DNA of 64,000 nt, from assembly GCF_001676025.1 (NCBI RefSeq), contig NZ_LZFW01000068.1:111785-175784 (forward strand), given 5' to 3'. The first letter of the stretch is position 1. Each line of letters starts with the position of its first letter. Shown in pieces: positions 17,767 to 27,087 of this stretch. This DNA comes from Vibrio sp. UCD-FRSSP16_30 (GTDB taxonomy: Bacteria; Pseudomonadota; Gammaproteobacteria; Enterobacterales; Vibrionaceae). The notes under the pieces were generated by a model. It saw only the letters and a list, made by a program, of their open reading frames with translations, made no database searches and was not told where the DNA came from. The translations under genes were made by a program, and so were the position numbers.

Positions 17767-19218
17767 TTGTACTCTTTGAGAACTTTACTTTTATTCATAA
17801 GCTTATTGTCCATTAGCCCAGTGCTGGCGGCAAAAACTCTTCCCCAAAGATTAGACTCTTTGGTGAGCTTATTTGTATTCAAAGAAGCGAAAGATGTCTA
17901 CGACATGCAGGTGATTCAAGCTGATTTTCCAACGGCTTTGATTGACCCAAACTCTATGTTGCCTCAAAGCAGTAAGTACCCTTTAAAAGATTTGCAGCTT
18001 CTCTACCGATTAGAGCAAAAGTGTAAAGGTAAATTACCTTTAAGCCCTGCGGTTACCGAACCATTAGTCTTCACAAGAGCCATGTGCCGAGGAACCAAAC
18101 TACCACTTAAATGGTTTGCACGTTCCAATCCGATTCATCCCGGCGGTGGTACGTACGCAGCAAGATACGTTAAGGCTCATCCAGAGCGCTTTGCTGAGTT
18201 GCAACCTTATATGCACATCAACGAAAGAAAGCTTGCAGATCCAGGTACATTGCTAGGTCGCTTGCAAGTGATGCACAGTGATGGGATTGCATCATTATTA
18301 TCTGGCGCACCGATGTTCATACAAGAAAATGAGTTTTGGCTTCGTAAAGGCGACAGTTACTTCGTATTTGATATTGCCACTCTTGATCACAATGCCAAAG
18401 AGGCGGAGCTTAGCTTTATTCCCGTGTCGCAAATTGACGAGTGCTTCTTTGAAAGAGGTAATATCTGCTGGACGCAACACGACGATAGCCATTTAATCAA
18501 AAACTTACTGTATATATTGGTTTTATTGAATGTCACCCTAATTATTGGTTGGCTTTTATATCGCTGGAACAGTAAACGCAAAGAGATGCGCAGTCGAATG
18601 TTAGTGCTTCAAATATTAACGCATGAACTGCGAACGCCGATTGCCAGTCTTGCTATGACAGTAGAAGGCTTTAGGCGTGAATTTGAACGTCTTCCAGAGA
18701 CTGTTTATGACGAATTTAGACGTTTGTGTGAGGATTCAAGGCGATTGCGTCAACTTGCAGAAGCGAGTAAGGATTATTTGCAGTCGGATAACCAACCATT
18801 AGCCACAGAGCATTTGCCTTCAATGCAAGAATGGTTGGAATACAAAGTCGAAAATTATTCTGGCAATGTCGTACTGTATCTCGAAAAAGATATTGAGGCT
18901 CAAGTTAATATTTATTGGCTTGGAACCTGTATCGATAACTTAGTTAATAATGCAATTAAATATGGGGTAGGCGAAGTCAAACTTTGCGTACATCGAAGTA
19001 ATAATAAACTCACCATTGAGGTTCAAGACGAAGGGCAATTAAGTGCTAAAGATTGGAAGCATTTACGTAAACCTTTTGTCAGTAAAGCTGGGTTGGGCTT
19101 AGGCTTGACCATAGTGGAATCTATGGTGGGAAGAATGGGTGGTAACATGAAACTTGTTGGTCCGCCTACTAAATTTGTAATGGAGATTCCTTGTGGAACA
19201 AACACTGCTGCTCGTTGA
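17767..19218 (+). CDS. vxrA: VxrA/WigK-type sensor histidine kinase (DUF3404 sensor)
   Basis: A 483-residue membrane sensor. A signal-like N-terminus (to about residue 22) precedes a periplasmic DUF3404 domain (about 23-235) with four cysteines, then one membrane helix (about 243-262, LLYILVLLNVTLIIGWLLY). The HisKA box LTHELRTPIASL carries the phospho-His, and the ATP domain shows NLVNNAIKYG and AGLGLGLTIVESM. In V. cholerae VxrA/WigK responds to cell-wall stress and controls type VI secretion and envelope genes. The apparent start is TTG 17767. The vxrB start lies inside its 3' end. Confidence 0.9.
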   Translation: MYSLRTLLLFISLLSISPVLAAKTLPQRLDSLVSLFVFKEAKDVYDMQVIQADFPTALIDPNSMLPQSSKYPLKDLQLLYRLEQKCKGKLPLSPAVTEPLVFTRAMCRGTKLPLKWFARSNPIHPGGGTYAARYVKAHPERFAELQPYMHINERKLADPGTLLGRLQVMHSDGIASLLSGAPMFIQENEFWLRKGDSYFVFDIATLDHNAKEAELSFIPVSQIDECFFERGNICWTQHDDSHLIKNLLYILVLLNVTLIIGWLLYRWNSKRKEMRSRMLVLQILTHELRTPIASLAMTVEGFRREFERLPETVYDEFRRLCEDSRRLRQLAEASKDYLQSDNQPLATEHLPSMQEWLEYKVENYSGNVVLYLEKDIEAQVNIYWLGTCIDNLVNNAIKYGVGEVKLCVHRSNNKLTIEVQDEGQLSAKDWKHLRKPFVSKAGLGLGLTIVESMVGRMGGNMKLVGPPTKFVMEIPCGTNTAAR

Positions 19219-19855
19219 AGATGATAAAAATTTAGCTGATGGTCTATTGGTTAGCCTAGAGCAAGCCGGTTATAACTGCCTACATTCAGAGACAATTGCT
19301 GATACTGCGAATTTATGGGAAAAAGCTGATTTAGTTATTCTAGACAGACAACTTCCTGACGGCGATTCAATTTCCAAGCTAGCGGAATGGAAAGAAATCA
19401 AGTCAGTACCGGTTATCTTGTTAACTGCATTGGTGACAGTTAAAGACAAAGTCTCAGGGCTTGATGCTGGCGCAAATGATTACTTAACAAAACCGTTTGC
19501 TGAAGCTGAGTTGTTTGCGCGTATTCGAGCAAATTTGAGAGTCTCAGATGATGACTCGCAAAATGACGACTCTAAAGTGATTACTGATAGCTTGGTAATT
19601 GATAAAGCCACTCGTGAAGTTTTTTATCATGACGAAAGTATCTCGTTAACGCGCACTGAGTTCGATTTATTAATGTTCTTAGCGAGTAACCTTGGGCGTG
19701 TCTTCACTCGTGATGAATTGCTTGATCATGTATGGGGTTACAACCACTTCCCAACAACACGTACCGTTGATACCCATGTACTGCAATTACGCCAGAAGTT
19801 ATCCGGTATTGATATCGAAACACTGCGCGGTGTTGGCTACAAGATGAAAAGCTAA
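19193..19855 (+). CDS. vxrB: VxrB/WigR-type response regulator
   Basis: A 220-residue OmpR-family regulator starting at GTG 19193, overlapping vxrA by 26 bases. The receiver has the acidic pair EDD (residues 9-11), phospho-Asp in VILDRQLPDG, and Lys in LTKPF. The C-terminal winged helix contains TRTEFDLLMFLASNLGRVFTRDEL and ends GVGYKMKS. It is the partner of VxrA; known targets in V. cholerae include peptidoglycan synthesis and type VI secretion genes. The stop overlaps the next start as TAATG. Confidence 0.92.
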   Translation: MEQTLLLVEDDKNLADGLLVSLEQAGYNCLHSETIADTANLWEKADLVILDRQLPDGDSISKLAEWKEIKSVPVILLTALVTVKDKVSGLDAGANDYLTKPFAEAELFARIRANLRVSDDDSQNDDSKVITDSLVIDKATREVFYHDESISLTRTEFDLLMFLASNLGRVFTRDELLDHVWGYNHFPTTRTVDTHVLQLRQKLSGIDIETLRGVGYKMKS

Positions 19856-20736
19856 TGAAACCGTTTCTAACGACATTATTACTCATTCCGTTAGCTGCAC
19901 CGATTGCAGCTAATGCGCAATGGTTTGAAGAAAATAATATCGTTACCAGAATGCACCAAAAGTTGTTAGAAGATGATCTCAATGGCATGTTTGAGATTAT
20001 GGTTCAGGTTTGGCAGCAAGAATCGACCGATAATTTGCATTTACATTTAGATGCTTTGTTAAAGCAGGCAACTGAACAAGATTGTGGAAAGAGTCTTACT
20101 GCTGAAGGATTGCCAAATTGGGTCGACTCTGTTTCTATTGAGAAAATATCAGTTCAAAGACCAGGGCGCCTATCTAATAAACTGATGTTGAGCTTTTTAA
20201 CCGATAATCGTTTGGTCTCGGTTAAGTTGATTGGATGGCCTGATAGCATCATTTCTCAAAATGTTATTGAGCAGCGTTCTTACGAAACGACAACAGATGA
20301 CAAACGTACATTACAGTACACAGAAGCAACCTATAGCTTAAGCAAGCCGCTTAAATCTGGTTTGTATCAATTACAACTGGAAGATACAAATCAGCATAGT
20401 TGGACTCATTGGCTGATTATGAGCGATGCCGATCCGGTTCACGTAGTGCGATGGGATTCTAAAGATAGTTGGATAGTCGATAAAAAACGCTTACTAAATC
20501 GATATTGCCCATTGCCAGTGCAAAAAGTAACGGTCTACGATTACCAAGATGGTAAATACAACACTGTCTGGAATAAGTCGTATGAGTCTAATTATCCTGT
20601 TAGACTGCCGAGCAATGCGCTACCACCAGATCGTTATGTTGTCAGTGTATCGATGACACAATCGCAGTGGCAGGGCCCAATCTTATTTAAAGATAAACGT
20701 ACGATTAGTAAAACCATCGATTTTACTGAAGAGTAG
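19855..20736 (+). CDS. vxrC: VxrC, DUF2861 family exported protein
   Basis: A 293-residue protein with a cleavable signal peptide (about 1-21, ending AANAQ), translationally coupled to vxrB by TAATG. It belongs to DUF2861, found in Vibrio vxr operons. The body has no catalytic motif I recognise; one Cys in QDCGKS and one in RYCPLP may form a disulfide. Its exported location and position in the operon suggest a role in signal modulation or envelope response, but this is inference. Confidence 0.8.
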   Translation: MKPFLTTLLLIPLAAPIAANAQWFEENNIVTRMHQKLLEDDLNGMFEIMVQVWQQESTDNLHLHLDALLKQATEQDCGKSLTAEGLPNWVDSVSIEKISVQRPGRLSNKLMLSFLTDNRLVSVKLIGWPDSIISQNVIEQRSYETTTDDKRTLQYTEATYSLSKPLKSGLYQLQLEDTNQHSWTHWLIMSDADPVHVVRWDSKDSWIVDKKRLLNRYCPLPVQKVTVYDYQDGKYNTVWNKSYESNYPVRLPSNALPPDRYVVSVSMTQSQWQGPILFKDKRTISKTIDFTEE

Positions 20737-20758
20737 GGAACAACGACTAGGAACCGAT

Positions 20759-20914
20759 ATGTTTGATGATTTACCACCACTAACACATGAAGAGCAACAA
20801 AAAGCCGTAGAGCGTATTCAAGTATTGATGGCTCAAGGTGTCAGTACCGCTGAAGCAATTAAAATCATTGCTCAAGAAATACGTGATGAGTTCAATAAAG
20901 GTCAAGAGCAGTAA
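20759..20914 (+). CDS. vxrD: VxrD, UPF0181/YoaH family small protein
   Basis: A 51-codon gene: [20 protein letters not shown] at the N-terminus, then [16 protein letters not shown]. This is the UPF0181 (YoaH) family pattern, and the position after vxrC matches VxrD of V. cholerae. AGGAACC stands before the ATG. It is a small, soluble, helical protein of unknown function. The stop codon lies in the loop of a hairpin that may end the operon. Confidence 0.85.
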   Translation: MFDDLPPLTHEEQQKAVERIQVLMAQGVSTAEAIKIIAQEIRDEFNKGQEQ

Positions 20915-20926
20915 GCTCTTGGTTTT
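20903..20926 (+). terminator. Possible terminator overlapping the vxrD stop
   Basis: CAAGAGC (20903-20909) and GCTCTTG (20915-20921) pair around AGTAA, followed by GTTTT. The T-tract is weak. Confidence 0.4.
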
Positions 20927-21456
20927 ACACATCTAACGCACTATAACTAACTTGCCTTTAGGTGATTTAGACATACTTAAAGTTCAATTCTCATCAATAT
21001 TTTCAATTAACTCATGAGCTTATTCTGTATGTAAAGCGGTTCTTTTTATTTAAAATCAGTATCTTGCTGTACTTAGTGCCATAATGGTGAGCCATTAGCC
21101 TGAAAGTAACTTACAGTTACCTAAATTGGTTAAGTTATTATGTTATCTCTGGAGATATTACGTAGAGCCTGCGGTAATCAATGGTCAAAGTGAGTTCAAA
21201 TACCTAGATAGACCATCGTGATTTTTTGATTGAACGATATTTTTAATACGTGATACGGTCACTTATTGTCGGTCAGTTAAGCGGGGCTGATAGTGGATAG
21301 GTGCTACTAATTACGAATGTTTTAGATGTGAAAACGGCGACTGCTTCAGAATGTCTTGTGATAAACAAAACATACAACAATCGCCGTTTTATGTGACATT
21401 AACTGAACTTGTATCTCAGCTTAGTAAATGACGCAGCTCATTTAGTGAGTGTAGCG
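20915..21456. other. Non-coding stretch with one long-loop inverted repeat
   Basis: 542 bases between vxrD and the carbonic anhydrase gene. No frame of note is seen. The only structure is an inverted repeat AAAACGGCGA (21331-21340) / TCGCCGTTTT (21381-21390) with a 40-base loop; it may be a terminator for the minus-strand gene or a remnant of an element. Confidence 0.4.
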
Positions 21457-22281
21457 TTATTGATGGCCAGTTGATAACAAGTCTGGGTTAACCACTAAAT
21501 TACGAACACCATGAGCGTGGTCTTCTTTAAAGTCATTTCCTTCAAGCCATTTTGCAACTGAAGCGATATCAACCTTTGCAACTCTTGGTCTTACACTCCA
21601 AGTCACTTGCAGCGGAGAGCCTTGTTCATTATAACCAGGACCGGTTGTTGAACCTGCGTACTCTAAAGGCTTGCCAGTATAATTAGGAATGTTAGTTGCT
21701 TGGTAGTAGCCATTCACTTGTTTATATTCAGCTAGCTCTGCAAAATCTAAAGAGTCACTGTCATTAACAAGAACATAAACTTGCGTTTCTACACGAAGTT
21801 GAGGATTCATTAACGACTCAGATAAACAAGAACCTAGAGTTGCCCCAGGTGTCACTTGAGCGCTGGTATGCACGTAATGCACTTCGATGGTATCACCAGA
21901 ACTTAATTCTTTATGTTTGAATTCTTTAAGCTCATCTTCAGTTAAAGTGCCATTGTATCGGTAACCCGTTTGAAAGCCTTTGCCGTTACCATTTCCAGCA
22001 TAAGCGGTAAATTCTCCGCCTCTATGTTCAGCGTTTTTATGGAAATGAATGTTACATAAGTTCATTTCTTGATAAGCAGGAGCGATACCAAAAGTGCGTT
22101 GGTTTTTTCCGTTTAAATCATCAATGTCACGAGGTGATTGTGGACCAAATCCTTTGCCATCGGTATTGGCCGCTAAATTAGCACGTTGATCTGCAACTAC
22201 TTGATCGCTAACAACTTCGTTGCCTGCAAATGCAGCAAAACTGGTAACCAATATCGTTCCGAGAAATAGATTTTTTGTCAT
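21457..22281 (-). CDS. Delta-class carbonic anhydrase, exported
   Basis: A 274-residue protein with a signal peptide (about 1-19, SFAAFA). The core QSPRDI (47-52), MNLCNIHFHKNAEH (73-86) with the candidate zinc histidines HFH and a further H, HYVHTSA, and TTGPGYNEQGSPLQVTWSVRP fit bacterial delta-class carbonic anhydrases. It would interconvert CO2 and bicarbonate in the periplasm. Two Cys (NLCN and GSCL) may form the family disulfide. The gene stands alone between 542 and 891 bases of non-coding DNA, which is unusual for this compact window. Class assignment is from recognised motifs and has not been tested. Confidence 0.75.
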   Translation of the reverse strand: MTKNLFLGTILVTSFAAFAGNEVVSDQVVADQRANLAANTDGKGFGPQSPRDIDDLNGKNQRTFGIAPAYQEMNLCNIHFHKNAEHRGGEFTAYAGNGNGKGFQTGYRYNGTLTEDELKEFKHKELSSGDTIEVHYVHTSAQVTPGATLGSCLSESLMNPQLRVETQVYVLVNDSDSLDFAELAEYKQVNGYYQATNIPNYTGKPLEYAGSTTGPGYNEQGSPLQVTWSVRPRVAKVDIASVAKWLEGNDFKEDHAHGVRNLVVNPDLLSTGHQ

Positions 22282-23172
22282 TAAAAATACCTGTTTGGTG
22301 TGAGGGTTAATTATAATTATCTGTGTTTCACAAACGTTTTTAGCATAAAAAAAATATTGCTAATAACCAATAAATGTAAGCAGTAGTTTCTTTATTAGTA
22401 ATGATTTTCATTTGCATGAGTGCAATTGCATAAGCTTTACTGAGGTGAGAGATCGGGTTATCCGAACTGTTAATTGTCAGAATATTGCTTTTGTTAAAAA
22501 TTGATGGTTTTCTATTCTAGATGAATAATTAAAGTACCAATTTGTACGTAGATAGTCTCAATTACACAAAATGCAATGGCTTGCTTTGAGGTATGTCAAT
22601 CTCAATAAAGAATTGCTTAAACTGTGATATGGAACAATTGCCAGAATTTTAAAGCACAAACAGATAAGTATGCCGTCTTTAATTTTGCAGATGGAAATAC
22701 ACAGAACATAATCAAGCGAACCAAATTAGCTTGATTTAAAGAGACGCTGTAAGCGTTAGAACCTAACTAAATGTTGCTAGGCAAAATCAGGAGCAGCAAT
22801 AATCGATGTAACGACAAATAAAATAGTGCCAATATGGAGAGATTTCAACTTGGTTAAACCCGGACATTTCTAAATGGGACTTACAACCTAAGTGCGCATA
22901 ATCAATGTTATGTTAAATAGGGTTTATTGAAACTATTATAAGCATGCTATTACTTACGTACACTACTCTTTTCGCTCTATTAGTTTGTAGACTATGTAAA
23001 GCGAACCATCTTTAAAGGTATTTCCATATTAACAACGATTCTGTATACCGTATGTTGTGAAAGTAAACCGCTAGCACCGAACTGAGTAAAGCGTTTTACT
23101 AATCAGGATGCTTGACGATAACTCAGGTTAAGTCGACGATATGTTAGTTTAAAACCTGATAGCCTTTTAGGA
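22282..23172. other. Long gene-free stretch
   Basis: 891 AT-rich bases upstream of the carbonic anhydrase gene. I see only short frames, no tRNA-like or rRNA-like sequence and no strong hairpin. The segment AATGATTTTCATTTGC near 22400 is faintly Fur-box-like but not convincing. It may be decayed accessory DNA. Confidence 0.4.
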
Positions 23173-23558
<386 letters not shown>

Positions 23559-23796
23559 AATTTTGAGTTCCTTAAGTAAAATTAAGTTATCTGGTTGATT
23601 TAGATATGTAATTTTCAGCTTACGCCTAACGCTTTGTATTGACTAGTCATTTGCAGAATCTTTTGGGTATAAATTTAGGTAGATTGATGTAGTATATTGA
23701 TTTCCACATAATTAGTTATAGTGCGTTATAGCGTAATTAATAAAGGATAAAGACAAGCAAACCAATACAGCACACCTTTCATTATCCTAAGTAATG

Positions 23797-24108
23797 TTAA
23801 CCGCCAGCAAGTTTAACGGTATGGCCTTTCTTTTCTAAATACACTTTTATCTTGTCACGGTTATCACCTTGGATTTCGATAACACCGTCTTTTACAGCGC
23901 CGCCGCAACCACATACTTTTTTCAGCTCTGCGGCCATCAATTTCAGTCCTACATCGTCTAAATCTAGACCTGTGACTAAACAAACGCCTTTGCCTTTACG
24001 ACCTTTAGTTTGACGTTGAATACGGACAACGCCATCACCTTTGACGCGTTCTACTTTTGTTTCTTCAGGCTTGATACGCCCTACTTCTGTTGAATATACC
24101 AAAGACAT
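23797..24108 (-). CDS. yciH: YciH, SUI1/eIF1 family translation protein
   Basis: A 103-residue member of the SUI1/eIF1 family. The C-terminal SUI1 fold shows GKGVCLVTGLDLDD, KKVCGCGGAVKDGVIEIQGD and a terminal beta-strand. In E. coli, YciH acts in initiation fidelity and as a stress translation inhibitor. It is a stand-alone gene upstream of the divergent recombinase gene. The neighbour order vxr-yciH-ddl resembles V. cholerae chromosome II. Confidence 0.93.
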   Translation of the reverse strand: MSLVYSTEVGRIKPEETKVERVKGDGVVRIQRQTKGRKGKGVCLVTGLDLDDVGLKLMAAELKKVCGCGGAVKDGVIEIQGDNRDKIKVYLEKKGHTVKLAGG

Positions 24109-24187
24109 AATTCGGCCCTATCTAAATGCAATAATCTGCTTATTTTACCATTGAACTTAATTAAGGTTAATAACGGTTTGTAGGTTT

Positions 24188-25240
24188 ATGCTGCAATCAA
24201 ATCAACTTCTGCTTTTCAATCAAACTGTTAGATACTATTATAAATGTTACATCACCTTTAGTTATAGTGCGCCAATGCGTAAAAAGTGTATCCCCATTAC
24301 CGATATAAAACTAAAGCAGCAAAGCTGTGATCGTTTTAATCAAAAAGTCACTATCGATCAGTTCGATAGCTTGACTCACAATCAATATAGTCATAACTCT
24401 TTGTTATCAATGTTTAATGACTGGAATCATTTCGTCGAATTTTGTCAGAGACGTAAAGTGGCGTCTTTACCTGGTTCGACTACCGCCGTTCGATTATTTA
24501 TCGAGAAACAAAGTGAAAGCCGTAAGTACTCAACTCTAAAAAGAATGGCCATCACTATCGGCTTGGTGCATCGATTTCATGAATTTACGGATCCCTGCAA
24601 TCATAGACAAACCAAGATGCTGCTTGCGCAACTGAGGATAGATAAACGTGGCGATGCCAAACAAGCGCAAGCCTTTAACTCATCACACCTACATCAAATA
24701 CAACAACAGTTGGATTCGGAAAGTACTTTAAAACAACTAAGAGATGCCGCAATACTGTCAGTAATGTTTGAATGTGCGATGAAACGTAGCGAATTACGCA
24801 CGCTTTGTTTCTATCAATTGCAATTTGATGTACTTGATAACGAAGCTATTCAAATAAACATCAACGACGGTCACTACCAACTTTCTCAACCAACCAGTGA
24901 AATTGTAAAGCGCTGGATTTTAATGGTGCCTGATCATTTAGGCCCAGTATTTCGACGCATTGACCGACATGGCAATATTGGCGATGACGCATTAGATGCC
25001 TCGTCCATTTATCGAGTATTTCGAGCAACCGAAACACAACTGGGTCTTAGTCTGCAACTGTCAGGGCAATCTGCTCGAGTGGGCGCGGCTAAAGAATTAG
25101 CGAAGCAAGGATATGACGTGAAAGGAATAACCGATTTTGGTCGTTGGTTAAGCCCTGCTATGCCTGCTCAATACCTAGGTAAACAGGAATTGGCAGACAA
25201 TGAAAGGCTCAAATTTAAGGTCATAAAACCTTGGGATTAA
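24188..25240 (+). CDS. Tyrosine recombinase/integrase family protein
   Basis: Up to 350 residues; the true start may be ATG 24275 (about 321 residues), since the first 29 residues look non-conserved. An N-terminal SAM-like core-binding domain (FNDWNHFVEFCQRRK) precedes the catalytic domain. Visible residues are Arg in MKRSELRTL, Arg in SGQSARVGAAKELA, Trp in GRWLSP and Tyr in PAQYLG. The usual His of the HxxR box is Gln, a change tolerated in some recombinases. No repeat or attachment site flanks it. It overlaps the convergent ddl stop by four bases. It could be a domesticated chromosomal recombinase. Confidence 0.75.
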   Translation: MLQSNQLLLFNQTVRYYYKCYITFSYSAPMRKKCIPITDIKLKQQSCDRFNQKVTIDQFDSLTHNQYSHNSLLSMFNDWNHFVEFCQRRKVASLPGSTTAVRLFIEKQSESRKYSTLKRMAITIGLVHRFHEFTDPCNHRQTKMLLAQLRIDKRGDAKQAQAFNSSHLHQIQQQLDSESTLKQLRDAAILSVMFECAMKRSELRTLCFYQLQFDVLDNEAIQININDGHYQLSQPTSEIVKRWILMVPDHLGPVFRRIDRHGNIGDDALDASSIYRVFRATETQLGLSLQLSGQSARVGAAKELAKQGYDVKGITDFGRWLSPAMPAQYLGKQELADNERLKFKVIKPWD

Positions 25241-26229
25241 ATGGCTAACTTAACCGCTTGCGCTAAGTATTTAGAGAAGCTGTGGCCATTGTTGCTCAAC
25301 ATTTTAGGGAACATTGAGATCGGGGTCATACCAGGGAATGTGTTGACCTCGTTTAAATAGATTTCACCATCTTCAGTTAAAAAGAAATCAATTCTTGATA
25401 GATCTTTAAGACCCATTTGTACAAACACTTTATGTGAGTACTGGTGAATTTTTTGTAATTGAAGTTCAGTTAAATCTTTCGCGACAATCTCAGTAGTCGA
25501 ATGACTATCTTGACTGTATTTCTCTTCATAAGAGTAGAACTTATCTGACGGGGCAATCACCTCTCCGGGAGCAGTAATATAAAGCTGCCCTTCATATTGA
25601 TACGCCGCGACTTCAAGCTCTCTTGGTTTTACTGCTTTTTCAATTAGCACTTGCTCTGAGTAACCAAACGCATCACTAACTGCAGTTTCAATATCTTTCG
25701 ATTCTGTGACCTTGTAACAACCAACTGATGAACCCTGTCGCGCCGCTTTCACAAACAAGCTACCCCAGCGATTAAACGCTTCATGAACTTGAGTAAGACT
25801 AGAGTCGTCATTTTCGGTCAGGAACAAATACGGCGTATTTTCTACACCAATTGCGTCGTACCACAATTTTGACGTGATTTTATTAAAGCTATTGCTACTT
25901 GCTTCCGCGCCACAGCCAAAATAAGGAATACCAGCCAACTCAAACATAGACTGAATATCACCTGTTTCACCCGGATAACCATGAATACAAGGCACTATAT
26001 AGTCGAGGTTATAGCGATTTGAGCCTTCGACCAACTCTCCTGAGTGAATATCTAAATAACACTCATTTTTAGCGTGTGTTAGCCATGAATTGTTGATGAT
26101 TTCAACGCGTATAACATTGAAATCAGTGGTTAGTTCTAGTTGTTGCTGAACATAGTCAGCAGAAACTAAAGACACCTCATGCTCGGAAGAACCGCCACCG
26201 CAAAGCAAAAGGATATTAATGTTCGACAT
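25237..26229 (-). CDS. ddl: D-alanine--D-alanine ligase
   Basis: A 330-residue ATP-grasp enzyme that makes D-Ala-D-Ala for peptidoglycan. Visible are the N-terminal LLLCGGGSSEHEVSLVSA, the central ATP-binding loop VKAARQGSSVGC, the lysine in EKAVKPRELEVA, and the C-terminal metal-binding RIDFFLTEDGEIYLNEVNTFPGMT. Length fits the family. It is followed upstream on the same strand by a SPOR lipoprotein gene 30 bases away; both concern the cell wall. In V. cholerae a ddl lies in the same region of chromosome II. Confidence 0.95.
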   Translation of the reverse strand: MSNINILLLCGGGSSEHEVSLVSADYVQQQLELTTDFNVIRVEIINNSWLTHAKNECYLDIHSGELVEGSNRYNLDYIVPCIHGYPGETGDIQSMFELAGIPYFGCGAEASSNSFNKITSKLWYDAIGVENTPYLFLTENDDSSLTQVHEAFNRWGSLFVKAARQGSSVGCYKVTESKDIETAVSDAFGYSEQVLIEKAVKPRELEVAAYQYEGQLYITAPGEVIAPSDKFYSYEEKYSQDSHSTTEIVAKDLTELQLQKIHQYSHKVFVQMGLKDLSRIDFFLTEDGEIYLNEVNTFPGMTPISMFPKMLSNNGHSFSKYLAQAVKLAI

Positions 26230-26259
26230 CTTGATAAACCCAATAAATCGTATTCGTAA

Positions 26260-26886
26260 TTATTTTAACAGCTGAAAGCGATCCGCTTCTGCCAATTCTT
26301 TGTCAGTAAAATTCTTTACAAACGGCTGTAGTTTTTGCAACGCTTCAGGTAATGAGGCCACGGCAGCTTTCGCTTCATCGTAATCTTCAAAATCACCCAT
26401 TAACACCGAATATACCGGCTTATCATTGATGCTTTTACTCTGGATCCATACCGCTGAGTCCACCATAAGTGATTTAGCAAAGGCACTGGCTTTTTCTTGC
26501 GTCGATAAAGTGGCTAACTGAATAGAAAACCCTTTGGTTGGCGCTGCTGTATCTTGCTTAACATCAGTGCTTGCTACTTTCGCTGTAGCATTGGCATTGT
26601 TATTGGCATCGGTATTAGTAGCAGTAGTGTCAGTTGTCTCAACAGCTGCAGAAGTCACTTGTGCAGGTTGTTGATTAGTTTGCACGACATCTGATTCTTG
26701 TACCGGTGCAGGCTCTTCTACAATAGCCACATCCTGTTCGTTAATTTGCGGGTTCTGAGCATCGACCTCTGCTTGAGTTGTTTGATAGTTTTCTTGATAA
26801 CTCTCCGATTTAATGTCGGTATCATACTCATTTGAACTGCATGCAGTGACTAATAACGCCAGTGAAACGATTGCCGTCTTTTTCAT
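26260..26886 (-). CDS. SPOR-domain lipoprotein
   Basis: A 208-residue lipoprotein; the lipobox is LVTAC (Cys about 16). A long Gln/Thr/Asn/Ala-rich linker (about 20-115) precedes a C-terminal SPOR domain (about 117-195) starting GFSIQLATLSTQEKA and including PVYSVLMGDFEDYDEAKAAVASL. SPOR domains bind denuded septal glycan, so a division-site or cell-wall role is likely. It is just upstream of ddl and probably cotranscribed with it. Confidence 0.85.
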   Translation of the reverse strand: MKKTAIVSLALLVTACSSNEYDTDIKSESYQENYQTTQAEVDAQNPQINEQDVAIVEEPAPVQESDVVQTNQQPAQVTSAAVETTDTTATNTDANNNANATAKVASTDVKQDTAAPTKGFSIQLATLSTQEKASAFAKSLMVDSAVWIQSKSINDKPVYSVLMGDFEDYDEAKAAVASLPEALQKLQPFVKNFTDKELAEADRFQLLK

Positions 26887-27087
26887 TTTAATACTCTTTC
26901 CCTAGTAGTTAGCAAAATGATGCCCATCATCGATTCTATAATCAAGTAAAGCCTTGTGCTAATTGCAATTGGGCGTGATCAAAGACTCAGTTTTTACCCA
27001 TTATCATACAAACTGGTTAAAATTGTCACACTCAAGGTATAAACCGCTTTAAAATTAGAACGATACTTCACGATTAAAAGGTTGCAT

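Noticed and set aside
22395..22420. Fur-box-like AATGATTTTCATTTGC upstream of the carbonic anhydrase gene
   Set aside because: Too few matches to the Fur consensus and no iron gene nearby.
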